DNA of 6,813 nt, taken from NCBI GenBank assembly GCA_947630465.1, contig CANRHT010000105.1, positions 1-6,813 of the forward strand, written 5' to 3'. The notes beneath the pieces were generated by a model. That model did not search any database. It saw nothing but the letters and a program-made list of their open reading frames with translations, and was not told the DNA's origin. This document shows, in pieces, positions 6,503-6,813 of the stretch (the first letter of the stretch is position 1; each line of letters starts with the position of its first letter). The position numbers and the translations under genes were made by a program. Source of the stretch: an uncultured Pseudomonadaceae bacterium (GTDB taxonomy: Bacteria > Pseudomonadota > Gammaproteobacteria > Pseudomonadales > Pseudomonadaceae).

Positions 6503-6813
6503 CTAGGTATTGAGCAACGCGTTGATCTGCGCTAACAGCTCACTGGTCGCAGCCGGCTTTAATAAGCAGGCGTCAAAATCCACTGATGCCGGTAAATCCA
6601 CTGGCCGCAGCGGTGGGCGTGCGGAATACAGCATGATTGGCACGTCTGGCCACTCTTTGCGTACGCTACGCAACAAATCCCAGCCATCCATCACTGGCAT
6701 AACTTGGTCAGTGATAATGATATCGACGGGATTATCTCGCAACATCACCAGCGCTTCCGCGGCGCTACTGCAGGTCATGGGGTTGTAGTTATAGCCTGAC
6801 AGCAATTCATACA
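6503..6813 (-). CDS. Receiver-domain protein, partial (C-terminal end only)
   Basis: The frame stays open to the right edge, reading YELLSGYNYNP from the edge inward, so the gene's start lies outside the window. The TTG at 6805 is an internal Leu codon, not a credible start, because it would remove the first strand and the acidic pocket of the domain. What is visible is the last 100 or so residues of a receiver domain: phospho-acceptor Asp in IITDQVMPVMDGW (codon at 6707-6709), a Ser in LYSA, and the conserved Lys in LLKPA. The protein ends with the receiver at a TAG at 6503-6505. It could be a stand-alone CheY-like protein or the C-terminal receiver of a hybrid kinase. The style (DQVMPVMDGW, then a Pro-rich insert after the switch Ser) recalls C-terminal receivers of pseudomonad hybrid kinases, though this is from memory. 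It converges on the hybrid kinase gene; a functional link is possible but unproven. Confidence 0.88.
   Translation of the reverse strand, partial: YELLSGYNYNPMTCSSAAEALVMLRDNPVDIIITDQVMPVMDGWDLLRSVRKEWPDVPIMLYSARPPLRPVDLPASVDFDACLLKPAATSELLAQINALLNT

Noticed and set aside
1..6813. CRISPR arrays, tRNA or rRNA genes, insertion sequences, phage parts
   Set aside because: I saw no regularly spaced repeats, tRNA-like arms, transposase motifs or terminal inverted repeats anywhere in the window.

Overview
The window reads as chromosomal DNA of a gammaproteobacterium. The two-component architecture, the tripartite (TorS-like) sensor kinase and a binding protein closely resembling the glucose-binding protein GtsA of Pseudomonas point toward a Pseudomonas relative. 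Base composition looks close to balanced, so it is not a high-GC pseudomonad. This is inference from protein style; no taxonomic marker gene is present.

Layout. Positions 1-474 hold no convincing gene, only hairpins and possible terminators. A minus-strand gene (475-1263) encodes a response regulator with an AraC-type DNA-binding output. A compact divergent control region (1264-1418) follows, with a 21-bp tandem direct repeat, a perfect TATAAT -10 box and a small palindrome. A rightward three-gene operon then encodes a LysR-type regulator (1419-2324), a periplasmic GtsA-like solute-binding protein (2342-3646) and a membrane hybrid histidine kinase with HAMP, PAS, kinase, receiver and HPt domains (3650-6457). 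Gaps within the operon are 17 and 3 nt. A convergent receiver-domain gene (from 6503) runs off the right edge.

How it likely works. No ABC permease or ATPase lies in the window, so the binding protein is probably a ligand-sensing partner of the kinase rather than a transport component, as TorT is for TorS and LuxP for LuxQ. A full phosphorelay can be read from the sequence: kinase His432, its receiver Asp729, HPt His874, then Asp62 of the AraC-type regulator. The tandem repeat has the spacing of AraC-family half-sites and abuts a promoter with a strong -10 but poor -35. The phosphorylated regulator may therefore activate the lysR-SBP-kinase operon in a feedback loop. The LysR protein could add a second, cytoplasmic metabolite input. 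The ligand (an aldose by homology) and the downstream targets cannot be read from this window.
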